From positions 298,501-362,500 of the forward strand of contig SEMN01000100.1 in assembly GCA_005408345.1 (NCBI GenBank): 64,000 bases of DNA, in the 5' to 3' direction. Positions 13,156 to 23,400 of the stretch are shown here, one piece after another. The DNA comes from Macquaria australasica. Taxonomy: Eukaryota > Chordata > Actinopteri > Centrarchiformes > Percichthyidae. A program made the position numbers and the translations under genes. Below the pieces are notes generated by a model that did not search any database, was not told the origin of the DNA, and was given only the letters and a program-made list of their open reading frames with translations. Position 1 is the first letter of the stretch; the number at the start of each line of letters is the position of its first letter.

Positions 13156-13441
13156 AGTGAGACAGAGAATGAGAGAGAGGGAACAGAGGATGAAGAGGGG
13201 GGCCAAGAGAGAGCGAGAGAGTGGCAAGCATATTATAACTCATCCATGTGGATCACCCTAGTAGATTGGGAGCAATCCCTTGTTGAAATTGTCTTCTAAA
13301 CACTTAGAGAGAAGGAGACAGAACGGAGCAGCCAGCCCATCTCAGTGTGCCTGTGTGTGTATTCTCACACTGCCTGCTATCCCAGCCAAGGTAGAGAGAC
13401 CTCTGACAGACCGCTTGCATGTGTGTGTATTTCACTTTGCT

Positions 13442-13442
13442 C

Positions 13443-13477
<35 letters not shown>

Positions 13478-13579
13478 CTTGTGCCGTTGCCTATCTTGCG
13501 AGCCAGCCAGCTAGTGAGTGTGTGCATGTGTGTTTGAGCGAGGGGGAGAGAGAGAGAGAGGATGCGCGTGTGTGTGTGT
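13442..13579. repeat. (GT)n and (GA)n tracts
   Basis: A GT tract with a central GCGCGC (13442-13478), a GA tract (13545-13560) and a second short GT tract (13566-13579) lie close together. The alternating purine-pyrimidine run with GCGC is a favourable sequence for left-handed Z-DNA. Confidence 0.9.
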
Positions 13580-13599
13580 AAGGAAGAGGGGGTATTATG

Positions 13600-13876
13600 C
13601 ACCCTGGATGTTGCCTCGTGCTTTAAACAGCTGCCTACAAGCCCAGGTAGTGCGCGCCGGCTTCTAAATAAGCAGCACATTCACCGTCCCCTTCAGGACA
13701 AGAGGCTAGGCTGCAGAGTGTGAAATCAGACTAATACAGTGGCGTAGGGCTGAGCAGGAGCAGGAAGCAGCTCCTGCATGACTTACTTAGACTAGAGGTT
13801 TAGAGGACAAGAACCAGCAGAAGAAAAAGAGGGGATTGGACGTCAGAGAGAAAGGGAAGGAAAAAAAGACAGTAAG
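13600..13876 (+). other. Possible 5'-UTR first exon
   Basis: The stretch is purine-rich, less AT-rich than its flanks and ends in AGTAAG followed by GTCAGT, a good splice donor. It has no long open frame, as expected for an untranslated exon. A weak TATA-like CTAAATAA lies near 13663. Inside it, GCAGGAGC at 13754 and GCTCCTGC at 13770-13777 form an 8-bp hairpin. GA and GT tracts sit on both sides, as often near vertebrate promoters. The start is not defined by the sequence, and this could equally be ordinary intergenic DNA. Confidence 0.22.
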
Positions 13877-14117
13877 GTCAGTAAATCCTTTTTTAATTTC
13901 TGCTCTGTGGATTCTTTCTTTCAGTCTACAGTACTTTGAGTAGAGTTAGTGTGGAGCTGGGACTGAGGCTGAGGCTGTGACTGCTTTGTTTTGCTGGAGA
14001 AAGTATTGATTCTTTGTAAGTTTGTGGGAAGTGTGCTCTTTTTGATCCTGCCAGGTGAGAGCAGATGGAAACACTGGATGTGGGGGGGCTGGCTTAGAGC
14101 GGCCTAACTCTTTACTT

Positions 14118-14118
<1 letters not shown>

Positions 14119-14161
<43 letters not shown>

Positions 14162-14187
14162 TGTGTGTGTGTGTGTGTGTGTGTGTA
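14119..14187. repeat. Compound (GT)n-(GA)n-(GT)n microsatellite
   Basis: Three clean blocks: GT to about 14135, GA to about 14161, then GT again to 14187. The symmetrical block order is unusual and could combine Z-DNA-prone and triplex-prone segments. Confidence 0.97.
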
Positions 14188-14315
14188 AGGGTGTATAGTG
14201 TTCTAGTGTTTACATAACTTTTTGCATAGGTGTATAGATTTTGTATACAGTGCATTATGTGCAGCCTACGTGTAAAAAGCAAATGTGTTTTATTTTTGGA
14301 ATTTGTACAGTCAAG

Positions 14316-14316
<1 letters not shown>

Positions 14317-14349
<33 letters not shown>
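14317..14349. repeat. (GT)n microsatellite
   Basis: About 32 bp of pure GT, 130 bp beyond the compound tract. It is the last member of the microsatellite belt that starts at 12525. Confidence 0.97.
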
Positions 14350-14351
<2 letters not shown>

Positions 14352-15121
14352 AGATGCTGTGTATTAGGAAAGGGGGTGACTGTACATTTAGGGCAGAGAC
14401 AGAACAGAGACACCCAGTAGCACTGGAGTGGGACAGATAACAGGACTGGGAGTGAAACGGGTCGTTACGAAAAAAAAAAAGAGGAAATCACTTTTTCATC
14501 CTCAGTTTGAGTGGACGGCGTTAAGAGTAGATGCCATGTGTGTACTCCAAACACACCAAACAGTCACTGTGTCATATGATGACATATTAGCCAATGAGAG
14601 GGTCAGTGCATACAGGTGCAAAAGGAACATGTGACCATAGTGCACACACACAAGATGGTGTCCATTGTTTCATTACAGAAAGTTGCATTCACAATGATGT
14701 TACACTTTTGGAAAATTGTTGAGTTTCTATGATATTAGTGTGCAAACCTTTTAATGGGGTAAATGTTTCATAAATAACAGGAAAAAAGTGAATTTTTAAG
14801 GAATGTACATTTGGTTTATGAATTTATAATATTAAGCCTTTTATGTGGCACTTTGAAAAAACAGGAACAAAATCTGGCAACTGATGATTTAATCTAAAAG
14901 AAGATTTGGAGCAGGTGCAAAATACTGTGTCTAGGTATGGGTATGTGCCAGCATTTAGATGTGTTTAGCCACACGCAAGCGCAGGAAAAAGTGGAAAAGC
15001 CAGGACTACCAAATTGTCAGCAATACTAAAGACATCAACACAAAAATTTCAGCCATCCATCACAGCTGTCGGCTTGTTTCTGTGGCGACAGTGATTTATT
15101 CTAGGGCTGAAATCCATTTGG

Positions 15122-15217
15122 ACTCTCTCTCTCTCTCTCTCTCGCTCTCTCTCACTCTCTCTCTCACACTAACTAACTCACTTACTCACTTACTCACTCA
15201 CACTCACTAACACACAC
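15122..15217. repeat. (CT)n tract grading into ACTC/ACTA-type repeats
   Basis: CT dinucleotides with few interruptions (15122-15166) pass into imperfect 4-bp units of the kind ACTC, ACTA and ACTT, then ACACAC. The gradual change suggests stepwise decay and slippage of one original tract. Confidence 0.85.
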
Positions 15218-15589
15218 ATAAACCCAAATATCATGCACAGCAGCTCTCCCAGTGTTAATAAGTGCAGATTTTTTTCAGTTGCAATTATTTGGAGTTGACA
15301 AGTGTTGATTGAAGAATTATCTGTCCACTCACAGAGCTGACATGGCTCTGGGGCAGGTGTTCAAAATATCAAATATGTTTTACTCTGGTGAGTGTGGACT
15401 TGAGGACACTGTTTATTTTTGCACGTTCAGAGTAATATTAACCCTGATAGTTTGGCTGAGTGTGGGCACAAATAGTCAGAAGAATCACTGTTTTTAGTGA
15501 CAGCCATTTAAAGTACCACTTTGGGATTTTTGTGGGGCATTTTCATAATAAATACAAATTTAATCTACCCTCATTGATATAAATGGGAT

Positions 15590-15800
15590 GGAAAAAACAT
15601 TACAAACACCTCTCAGTATTCAACAGCAACACAAACTACAGCCTTCAAAATGACTATAAATTAGCACCTCTCTCTAAAAACGTTTCATCTGAACATTTTA
15701 ACCTTCTTGAAGGAAAGATTTAGTGCAGGGCTGATGTATTAGAATGCATTTAGTTAGGTGTACTGGCAACTAACTGTACATACAGTTAAAGGAAGTGTAT
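15590..15800 (+). repeat. Possible remnant of a fish interspersed repeat
   Basis: The part ending AGTTAGGTGTACTGGCAACT resembles, from memory, the 3' part of a common fish repeat in which GGTGTACCTAATAAA precedes CTGGCAACT; here the CTAATAAA-like part seems to be missing. The preceding bases (conserved-looking CATTGATATAAATGGGATGG and ACACCTCTCA) also have a repeat-family look. The family cannot be named from the sequence alone. Confidence 0.3.
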
Positions 15801-16621
15801 AACTGTTTCACAGATAAAAAGCATATCATTTTTCTTGTTCATATCTCAAATCAAAGGTGTATCATACTCCAGTGTTGTGCAACAGATTGTGCCAAAAAGT
15901 AGCCATCAAGCCCTCTGCTTCATGAGATTTTCCTGCCAAATTGAGAATAAAAGACACAAAAATAAAAGAGAGTATTCAATTCCATATTTTTCTCTTTGCA
16001 GTGGGACTACCATTATAATTAAATTTTAAATCAAAATACCATGCATTTTTTAAATAACTATCAGTATGTGTCTTTTTATCCTCTGCAGTAAACAATATAC
16101 ATAAATGAAGACTGTCACACAGTGATGATCCAGATTCTAAGATCCACAAATCTCACACAGGAAGTAGTAGGTATTCTTACAAGCGTACAAGACTATTTTT
16201 GACACGTGTATTAGCCACACAGCATTTTAGCTACTGTTGTGCTCATGACACAAGCAGAATAAATGTAGAAACATGAATGAAATCTGATATGTAGATTGAG
16301 CTGACAGTGTGTGTGCTTCCACATACAGAGTGTGTTTGTGGATGAGGATGAGGATGAGGAGCAAAACAGATGCCTGCTACAGTGCTGGATTGCTCCCCTT
16401 CTTCATCCCCCTTTCATTTAATTTCCTCTCTTTTCTCCACAGCTTCTCTGGTATTTTTTCATATGTCAGATGATAACTCAGGTCCTACTCTGTGCAGGAA
16501 GATTTATCAGTCAACACACTGCCCCTAATATCCCCCATCTGCCAGCAAGCACACCCAGTTCCCTAAGCCCATGCTCTAGCCCTAAGCCTTGGCCCAAGCC
16601 CTATGACTGCACCCTAGGATT

Positions 16622-16676
<55 letters not shown>
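16622..16676. repeat. (GT)n microsatellite
   Basis: About 50 bp of pure GT ending in GCGCGC. It produces a poly-Cys/Val pseudo-frame that is not a gene. Confidence 0.97.
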
Positions 16677-16677
<1 letters not shown>

Positions 16678-16871
16678 GTGTGTGCATGCATGTACGTTTG
16701 TTTGTGCATGCCGTCACACGACCGTGTGCTTGCTGCTGTCGTATTGGCTGATGGGTATTTGTGCCACTGCTAAAACATGATGATGCTACTTTTGCAGATG
16801 CATGGTCAGGAGCTGTCAGCTCTTAATATGTTTGTCTGTCTGCACAGCTATCTTAGATGTTGATCTGAGCT

Positions 16872-16961
16872 GGCCTGTGTGTATCTGGAGTCGGGCGGAG
16901 CAGAGAAGACTCTGCTGTGTGCTCTGCTCTGGTATGGCCTGTGTATGTCTGGAGGGGCGAG
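16872..16961. repeat. Imperfect direct duplication with internal hairpin
   Basis: A segment starting GGCCTGTGTGTATCTGGAG at 16872 recurs, slightly changed, as GGCCTGTGTATGTCTGGAG at 16936, a 64-bp offset. Between the copies, GAGCAGAG (16898-16905) and CTCTGCTC (16922-16929) form a perfect 8-bp inverted repeat. It is a local, non-microsatellite rearrangement of unknown role. Confidence 0.6.
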
Positions 16962-17239
16962 GCTAGCGCTGAAGCTGAGGCTGGCCAGAGAGGTCACTCA
17001 GGCTCTGTGAGAGCCAATACTCTGAGTAAACCTTGATAGAAGCCTTCACACAGCACTTTAGACAAAGCGAAATCTATATCCTGAATGCTGACTATGATAC
17101 AGAACCATTTTAGTCTCTATTTTTAGTAAATCAAGATAAAATGAAGTTGAGATACTAATAAATCAAGTGGAAAGCCAAATACATTGATCATTAAAGGATT
17201 TTATGTTATTTTTTATGAACACGCCCGTTATTTCAGTCC

Positions 17240-17570
17240 AGTTGTAGTGCTAGTCATGTCTGAGGCCTGTGTGACTGAGGCTGTCGGTGCTTCTGCGCAG
17301 TGATTGAACTCCAGCTAAGGTCTGGGCCTTGCCATGATAACATGCCAAACTTAGCTCTGCTCCTAAAATCCTGGATTAATGCCTGCTTTAAGAGCTTAAC
17401 ATGGTCAGCCATTCAAACATGCGCTGGATTGACTGGGCTACCTCGGTTGCCTGTTATCTCCTGTAGAGTTTTACAAGCACGTTGGCCAGTGGGGGAGAAT
17501 TTTAGCACCGTCACTGCCTGTGATGTGTGCACAGTGTTTCTCCATCCTGTACACTAGTGCACCGGTCATG
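17240..17570. promoter_or_regulatory. Conserved-element-like block
   Basis: Non-repetitive, GC-balanced block between two AT-rich stretches. It includes CCTGGATTAATGCCTG (bicoid-class homeodomain core GGATTA) and several TGGCCA/GCCATG elements. A plus open frame of 85 codons covers part of it but has no domain or splice pair. Regulatory role is an inference. Confidence 0.28.
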
Positions 17571-19289
17571 AAACACTTCTGACCCGGGCAAAATCGACAT
17601 GGTATCCTTGTGGAAATCCTTTTTTGTTCTAATTAATATTTTTTTTGTAATGAAATTATGTTCTTCTTCTTAAAACGTAGATCAAACAATGTACACTGTA
17701 ATTTTGTGTCATATAACAAATATATTTGTCTTTTTTCCATTCCATTTTCATTTAATCTCATTTTCATTTAAATACATGAATATTTAACATTAATAGAGTC
17801 AATTACAAGTGGGAGCAAAAATTACAGTAATTTTTTACTCCAACGTTTTACTGTTGAATTTGTCATGTTTGTAATATAATGTTGTTGTTTTTTTTTACCA
17901 GAAATAAGTTAATTTCCTGTTTTTGTTTGTAAATGTAAATGTGTTTCTTTCTTCCTCTTTTTTTCCTCAATTATACATGCACATTATATAAACACAAACA
18001 GATGCATACAAAATTTGTTTTTTAACATCCTGGCTCCAAAAGGTTTCTCTGTATTTTCAAACAATATTTACTGAAAGTATCCATCCTTTTCCCTTTTCTT
18101 CTGTGTGAAGCATAGTGTATAGTGTAGTGCAATAGAGCAATACTTAAGATATTTGAGATGAGTTACTTAAATTGACTTTTTTGGTTGTGAGGATTTTGTT
18201 AGCATGTGCACGCTATACAGCATGATAGTAAGTGTCTGTGCTTTATTTCTTCAGTGATACAAACTCCTCTATTGGCTGTTCACAAAGAGTGGCATCCGCT
18301 CTCCTCCTATAAGATGTCCACCTCAGCGCTGTCAGTGTTGTAGAGCAGCTCGGATTGGATGCTGCCCGCAAGTATTTACTGACAGTGTTTACTGACACTG
18401 GGAAGAGCTACATCTAAATACCTGTCACTGCTGCTTTGGACACTAATTTTTCTGTACAACTAAAACAGGTGCATCTGTAAGTCTGATTATCATTAAAAAT
18501 GTTGATGGTCAGAATTTCTGAGACATGTGCAATGTCTAATGGGGATTGTGAAAAATTGCACAGCCTCCAGAAGTTATGAAATCACATCAAGCAGATAGAG
18601 AAGCTGATGCCTCCAAGGGATTAGTTTAATTACATTAATGTCCCTGACTTCTGAAATTCTGCTTGACATCCTTGTTGCCTCATTTGTTGTTGTTTCCATA
18701 TTTGTTTGCATGTCAAGCTCGAGGTTCTTAATATCCACTGGATAAAAATACCATGTAATCATGTTGTCCTGCCTTGCACAATGTCTGCAGTAAATACGTA
18801 TGGTCATTCGACATCTTATTACAGCTTATTACTGCAGTCATGTGCATAATCACTTTATGCTTTTCTCATGTGTGAGTAACTTTTGCACCCTCATCTGTAA
18901 GCCCGACCATAGCTTGTGCTTTTTCAGCCATTCTATTTTATCCAGTGTGTCACCCATGTCTACAGGAGGAAATCTAGTTGTTTATTTTATTATGATGCCT
19001 TCTCAAGGATAAAAATAAGAGCAATTGACAGTTTACTGAAAAAGTCTAATCATGCTTTGGCCTTCACAAGCAAAAGAGTTATCTTTTGTACAGTATTTTA
19101 TCATAATTTGCTCTTGACCTTATCTATTGCACATAATGTAATTTTTAATGCTACAACTGGACAAATATAACTTTGTTACAGTTAAAACGTACTATGGTGT
19201 AGAGGGAGCAGGGTGGTTTGTTGGGTTGTTTTGTTTCACAAACTGAGATTCTGAATTTTCCAGAGCAGAATTTCTCATTATGATGTACG
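17571..19289. other. AT-rich non-coding stretch
   Basis: Mostly simple AT-rich DNA. A more complex island at about 18280-18430 holds two adjacent 13-bp copies of TTTACTGACA(G/C)TG-type sequence (18375-18387 and 18388-18400, one mismatch). Nothing else stands out, and no gene is seen. Confidence 0.55.
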
Positions 19290-19720
19290 GGTGCAGAAAA
19301 GACCGGAGCAATGCTATGTGTTTCATGGTGTGCTGTGTGTAAAAGTAATGATGGTGGGGTTTGGTGCTATGTTGATTCCATCTTGGCTGTTCTGCAATAA
19401 TTCAGGAGAGGAGGAGGGGCGGGGTGGTGGGGAGGCACCATTTTACTCCTCCAATCCCCCTTCGCCACCACTGGAATATAATCCGCTGTCTCCTGACCTT
19501 CAAATCATGCAGCGCTGCAGTCATTTCAATTGGCCCGGCCGCCATTAGCGTGAAATGTCCTCTAGCCACTCTGCTTCTGCACATGGAAGATTTCCTTTCT
19601 CGCAGCATGGTTTCCCTCTTCTACTTTGCTCCTTCCCTCCATCTCGCATTCTCTCCACCATGCCCCCTGAAGCCTGGCTGCGATGGAGGGTGGGAACCTC
19701 TTGCACTAAGGAAATGAGCC
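19290..19720. promoter_or_regulatory. Conserved-element-like block
   Basis: A complex, GC-richer block with a GGAGGAGGGGCGGGG G-rich part, CAATTGGCCCGGCCGCCATTAG (inverted CCAAT next to a TAATGG core) and a CTGCAG-rich middle. Open frames of 60-97 codons on both strands overlap each other and are taken as chance. The CpG and motif content suggests a regulatory element. Confidence 0.3.
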
Positions 19721-20139
19721 ACCACAGGAGATGCTGTTGGTCAAAAGACAGGATGAAAAACACTCACTCCATTAGACTCTGATATGTTTGTGTTGCACTG
19801 TGTTCCTTTAGAAAAAAAATGTTTTAGTACATAGCTTATACCATAGATATTTAGTTTTACAGTGGCTGTCATTTTAAAATGCCTAAGTGCATGTATGACC
19901 TTTACAAATGAACATGTTTTTGTCAAGCAGGATACTAACATGTGGTGCAATGTACTTTAAATATAAGATATTTTTCTCAGATAAACTGCTAAACTGCTTG
20001 TGTGATACAGAGCATTTTTTAATAACCATTAATACAAGGACAAAAATATTTAATCATAATCATTCTCTTGCAAGCTGTGCCATTGGTGCTTCTTTATCTC
20101 TGGTTTTGAGCCTGGACACAGAAAATGCAGCTACAGCGT

Positions 20140-20300
20140 TATGGGCCGACAGCTAGTTTGTGGTCGCAGGGTTCGTTGGAGCATGCCCGGGGTAGTTCCC
20201 TTGGCCAAGCGCATCACATCTAGGGAGCAGCCGGAGCTCTCCTTATCATAGAGGGAAGAAGATATACTGACTGGGGCATAGAAATCACATGCCAACGCTC
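20140..20300. promoter_or_regulatory. Small CpG-containing complex block
   Basis: About 150 bp with several CpG dinucleotides (GGGCCGACAG, GTCGCAGGGTTCGTT, GCCCGGGG, AAGCGCATC) in an otherwise CpG-poor, AT-rich neighbourhood. The GGTTCG resembles a tRNA B box, but there is no matching A box or cloverleaf. Either a regulatory element or old repeat sequence is possible. Confidence 0.22.
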
Positions 20301-21149
20301 AGCATGTGTTATGTTGCTAGTAGATAGATAGATCAATTATTGAAAGGGGACATATTTGATATGATCTGAATATTAAAAATATATCAGAGGGCAAACAACA
20401 TTCATGGCTGTCTTCAGATCTGTGCTGAGAGATGTGTGTCAAATCTCCAGAGAGATGCTTTATTCAGAAGGGTCAAGGGGTTCTCTGAATGTTTGATAAG
20501 ATGCAAGAATATTTTTATTTTATTTTTGTTGTTCATTTATAAAAAGTAGTGTAAAAATGTCAGCAGTACCTTTCAAAATTATTTTTATTATCAACGTGCC
20601 TCATAAATTATTATTCCTCCATATTCATAACCACAGATAAATATCCTATGACCTAGAATTCATCTCAGGATAAAACATCATTACACAAACACACATATCT
20701 CAACATCGTTGTATTTTTCCTGTTTCCAAAAGATGTTGTTTTCCTGGTTGTGCACTGAGTGAATTTGGCTCACCCTGTCACTGCTTATTATGTTTCTGGG
20801 ACAATGGCAATTGGAAATGGGTACTTCTATATACATATACTGACTGTCTGACTGTGTGCCAGCTGTGGGAAAACACTGACCCAGGTGCAGTGGGTGAACT
20901 GATGAGATTTGTTTACATAGATAGCCATTGTGTCCCCTGGTCTTACACAAGTCCTCATCTGAAACCTTCCCTGAAGTCTATTTCTCCCAACTGGTTATTA
21001 TTACATACAGTGTATGTATTTATGATTAATGACCCCACTGGGGTATATCCATAATGCTATGACCTCAAGGTAAAATTGAAATGCATGCACTGGATGTAGA
21101 GCATTCTTATGTTATTGCCCAATATACTTAGCAGCCATTACATTTGTTG

Positions 21150-21480
21150 GCACTGGTGAAAATAAAACGGAGGGCTATGAGGTTTCAAATCAACAAGGCC
21201 ACTCTAAGAAATGGACTTATTGGAATTGCATTAAGTTGATTAGACTGAGAAATGAATACTATTTACAATGGAGCAGTGTTAAACACTCTTGTTTCTCCCA
21301 GCTGTAGGAGTGCATTGACAGTCAGTCAGCATCAATTAAATCTCCTGATCTGTATATCCTGAGAGGCCGGACTTGTTGTCTTCTAATAAAGCCAGTCTGT
21401 GGCAGCAGAATGTTTCATTTCCTCTTGGAGATTGCCCTCAGTAATGCAGAGTGCTTATCATAGTCTTGGAAGAGGACTGC
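21150..21480. promoter_or_regulatory. Conserved-element-like block
   Basis: Long unique sequence without simple runs, including TTGCATTAAGTTGATTAGAC, CATCAATTAAATCTCCTGATC and TTCTAATAAAGCC. Several TAAT/ATTA cores occur in close spacing. The texture matches that of vertebrate developmental non-coding elements, and no alignment was possible. Confidence 0.3.
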
Positions 21481-21799
21481 AACAACACAACGTTCTGATG
21501 CTTGATACCCAGATCAACCTGAGGCCAATGCTCACAGCATTTTAAAGTAGCAGTTGGACCTATTTAGCTGCACTGAACCATGGCCATTTAGACTCAGAAA
21601 ACCTCTTGCTTTTTAAATCAGGGCAATTGTGTGTTTTGTTTAAACTTTTAGAATATATTATAGATTGTCAAGATATTAGTCATGTTAAAAACATTGGTTA
21701 AGTTCTCAAGTTAATGTGATTTTTTTTTTTTTGGAACTGAATACATGGTATTTTGGCAATATTATGAGTGGCTATATGTGTCTGTTTGTGCAGATGAAA

Positions 21800-22080
21800 A
21801 TGAAAAATGGGGTCTGGGAAGGACGGGGTTGTGAGGGGGCCAAGCTGTCCCTGGCCATTCATTCTCTCTGGCCCCCCTGTCTAATTAATGGGCCACGTTC
21901 ATACACGTTATTGCACCAGAGGGTCTGTCACTCATTAATCATGTGACCTTCTGTGGCACAGTTAATGACCTTGGAGGAGTAGATCAGCTGGAGATGGCTG
22001 AAGCTGTGGAATTAAATTGTTTCTGGAAGTGGTCATGGTCACATCAGGCACTTTAACAGCCACTCTGCTCAGGCCCTCTC
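21800..22080. promoter_or_regulatory. Conserved-element-like block
   Basis: Contains a near-palindromic GGCCAAGCTGTCCCTGGCC, then CTAATTAATGGGCCACG, CACTCATTAATCATGTGACC (homeodomain cores beside a CATGTG/CACATG E-box) and GGAATTAAATTG. It is unique, moderately GC-rich and flanked by T-rich simple DNA. It is among the better enhancer candidates of the window. Confidence 0.38.
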
Positions 22081-23239
22081 CTGTTACACCTCAGTCTGTG
22101 TCTCACCCGTAGGTCCTTGCAGGCTCTGCCACAGGGATGGGCAGGGGAATTTCAGACACTCAGGATTAGAGTAGGCAGGGTATGGAACCAATGTTGAACT
22201 CAAATCACTCAGTTATGACTTTATTGGCTGATTTCCTGCATGACCACTGCCTGTCACTCTTCAAATCACTCATAAAAGAACCAACTTGCGCCAACTTCTT
22301 AAAAAACTTCTTCTCATCAAAGTTCTGAGTTGCAGCTCAATATTAAGTGAAGTTTTTCATTGGACTGTAGTAACTGCATGCTAAAACTTAAAACTCTTTT
22401 TTTCATGCTTTAATGAAACCCCTAAATTTCATAAAATTATTTTTCACAATAATTTTAATATTTTTATCTGCAAAATAACAGGTTGTTGCTACCTCTGAAG
22501 GTTGCCACATCTTTGCAAATTGTGATGTAATTGTCTAGTTTCCGTACAAGATTCATACAGCAGGTAGGAGAGTATAAATGGTCTGACTTTTGCTTCATGC
22601 ACCTTTTGAGATGAGTTTGCAAAATGGATTTAAAACCACCAAGTTGTGTTTATGTACTATGTTACAAATCACACGTAGCTGTAATTTAAAAAGGAATTAT
22701 TATATGATTAATTGATAAATAGACTGTCACAAAACAGTGTGAACTGACACAGTTCAAGTAGAAGCAAGTCTGACACAAGTTTTTAATTGAGACTTTGAAA
22801 AGCTACTCAGGTGGTTTGCTTAATTTCCTCAGACAGGAAAGGAGCCATTATGAAGAAAGTGCAGTCGTTCTGAGTATCTGGATATTGGAGCCACCAAGAC
22901 AGGAGTGTTATCTTCCCTGCTTTGTGATTCTGGCTGCAGTTTTCTGTCTTAATTGCAGTTTAAATCACCATTTTGGTGTAAATAAATATGCAGTTAATTG
23001 TAGTAATCAAGCCACCATATAATAAAAACATGAATGACTGTGTCCAGTTCAGTCAAATATTTTAAATGACATTCCACAGCAAGAAACCATACTGTTCATT
23101 TGTCTTTAGATTTATCCACTCTTAGTTTGTTATCAAAGATGACACTTACTTTCACTGTATTTGCGAAGTCCAGAATGATAATGAAAACTTAGATCTATCT
23201 ATCTTTAATAAAGCACTGATAGTGACTGTCTAATTGCAT
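22081..23239. other. Non-coding stretch, no gene seen
   Basis: AT-rich unique sequence. Short open frames (22795-23022) show no domain or splice pairing. Parts of 23100-23239 may belong to the LINE remnant that follows, but they cannot be assigned by eye. Confidence 0.5.
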
Positions 23240-23400
23240 AATGTTGTTAGGGTCAATGGAGAGATAAAGCTGAGTGTTGTCAGCATGACAGTGAATACTG
23301 ATGTTGTCTCGGTGAATGATATACCCCAGTGTAAACATTAAATGGGAAAAATCAAAGGGCTAAAGACAGTACCCTGGGGTACTCCACAGTTCATATGTGC
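23240..23400 (-). mobile_element. Decayed LINE reverse-transcriptase fragment (L2/CR1 type)
   Basis: Reading the minus strand from about 23385 gives GVPQG followed by a hydrophobic stretch, a stop and a frameshift. The next frame gives CHADNTQLYLS at about 23292-23259. These match two hallmark reverse-transcriptase blocks of L2/CR1-clade LINEs: the GVPQGS(V)LGP block and the YADD catalytic box. The tyrosine and second aspartate are both replaced (HADN), so the copy is catalytically dead. Only about 150 bp is recognisable. The ends of the insertion were not found. Confidence 0.8.

Larger units (their letters stand above)
14350..16621. other. Non-coding stretch between microsatellites
   Basis: Unique AT-rich sequence without a recognisable gene. 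It holds a CT tract with a short-motif tail (15122-15217) and a probable interspersed-repeat remnant (about 15590-15800), both listed separately. A GATGAG triplet run occurs near 16343-16360. Confidence 0.55.

Noticed and set aside
20155..20190. GGTTCG resembling a tRNA B box
   Set aside because: No A box at the right distance and no cloverleaf arms.
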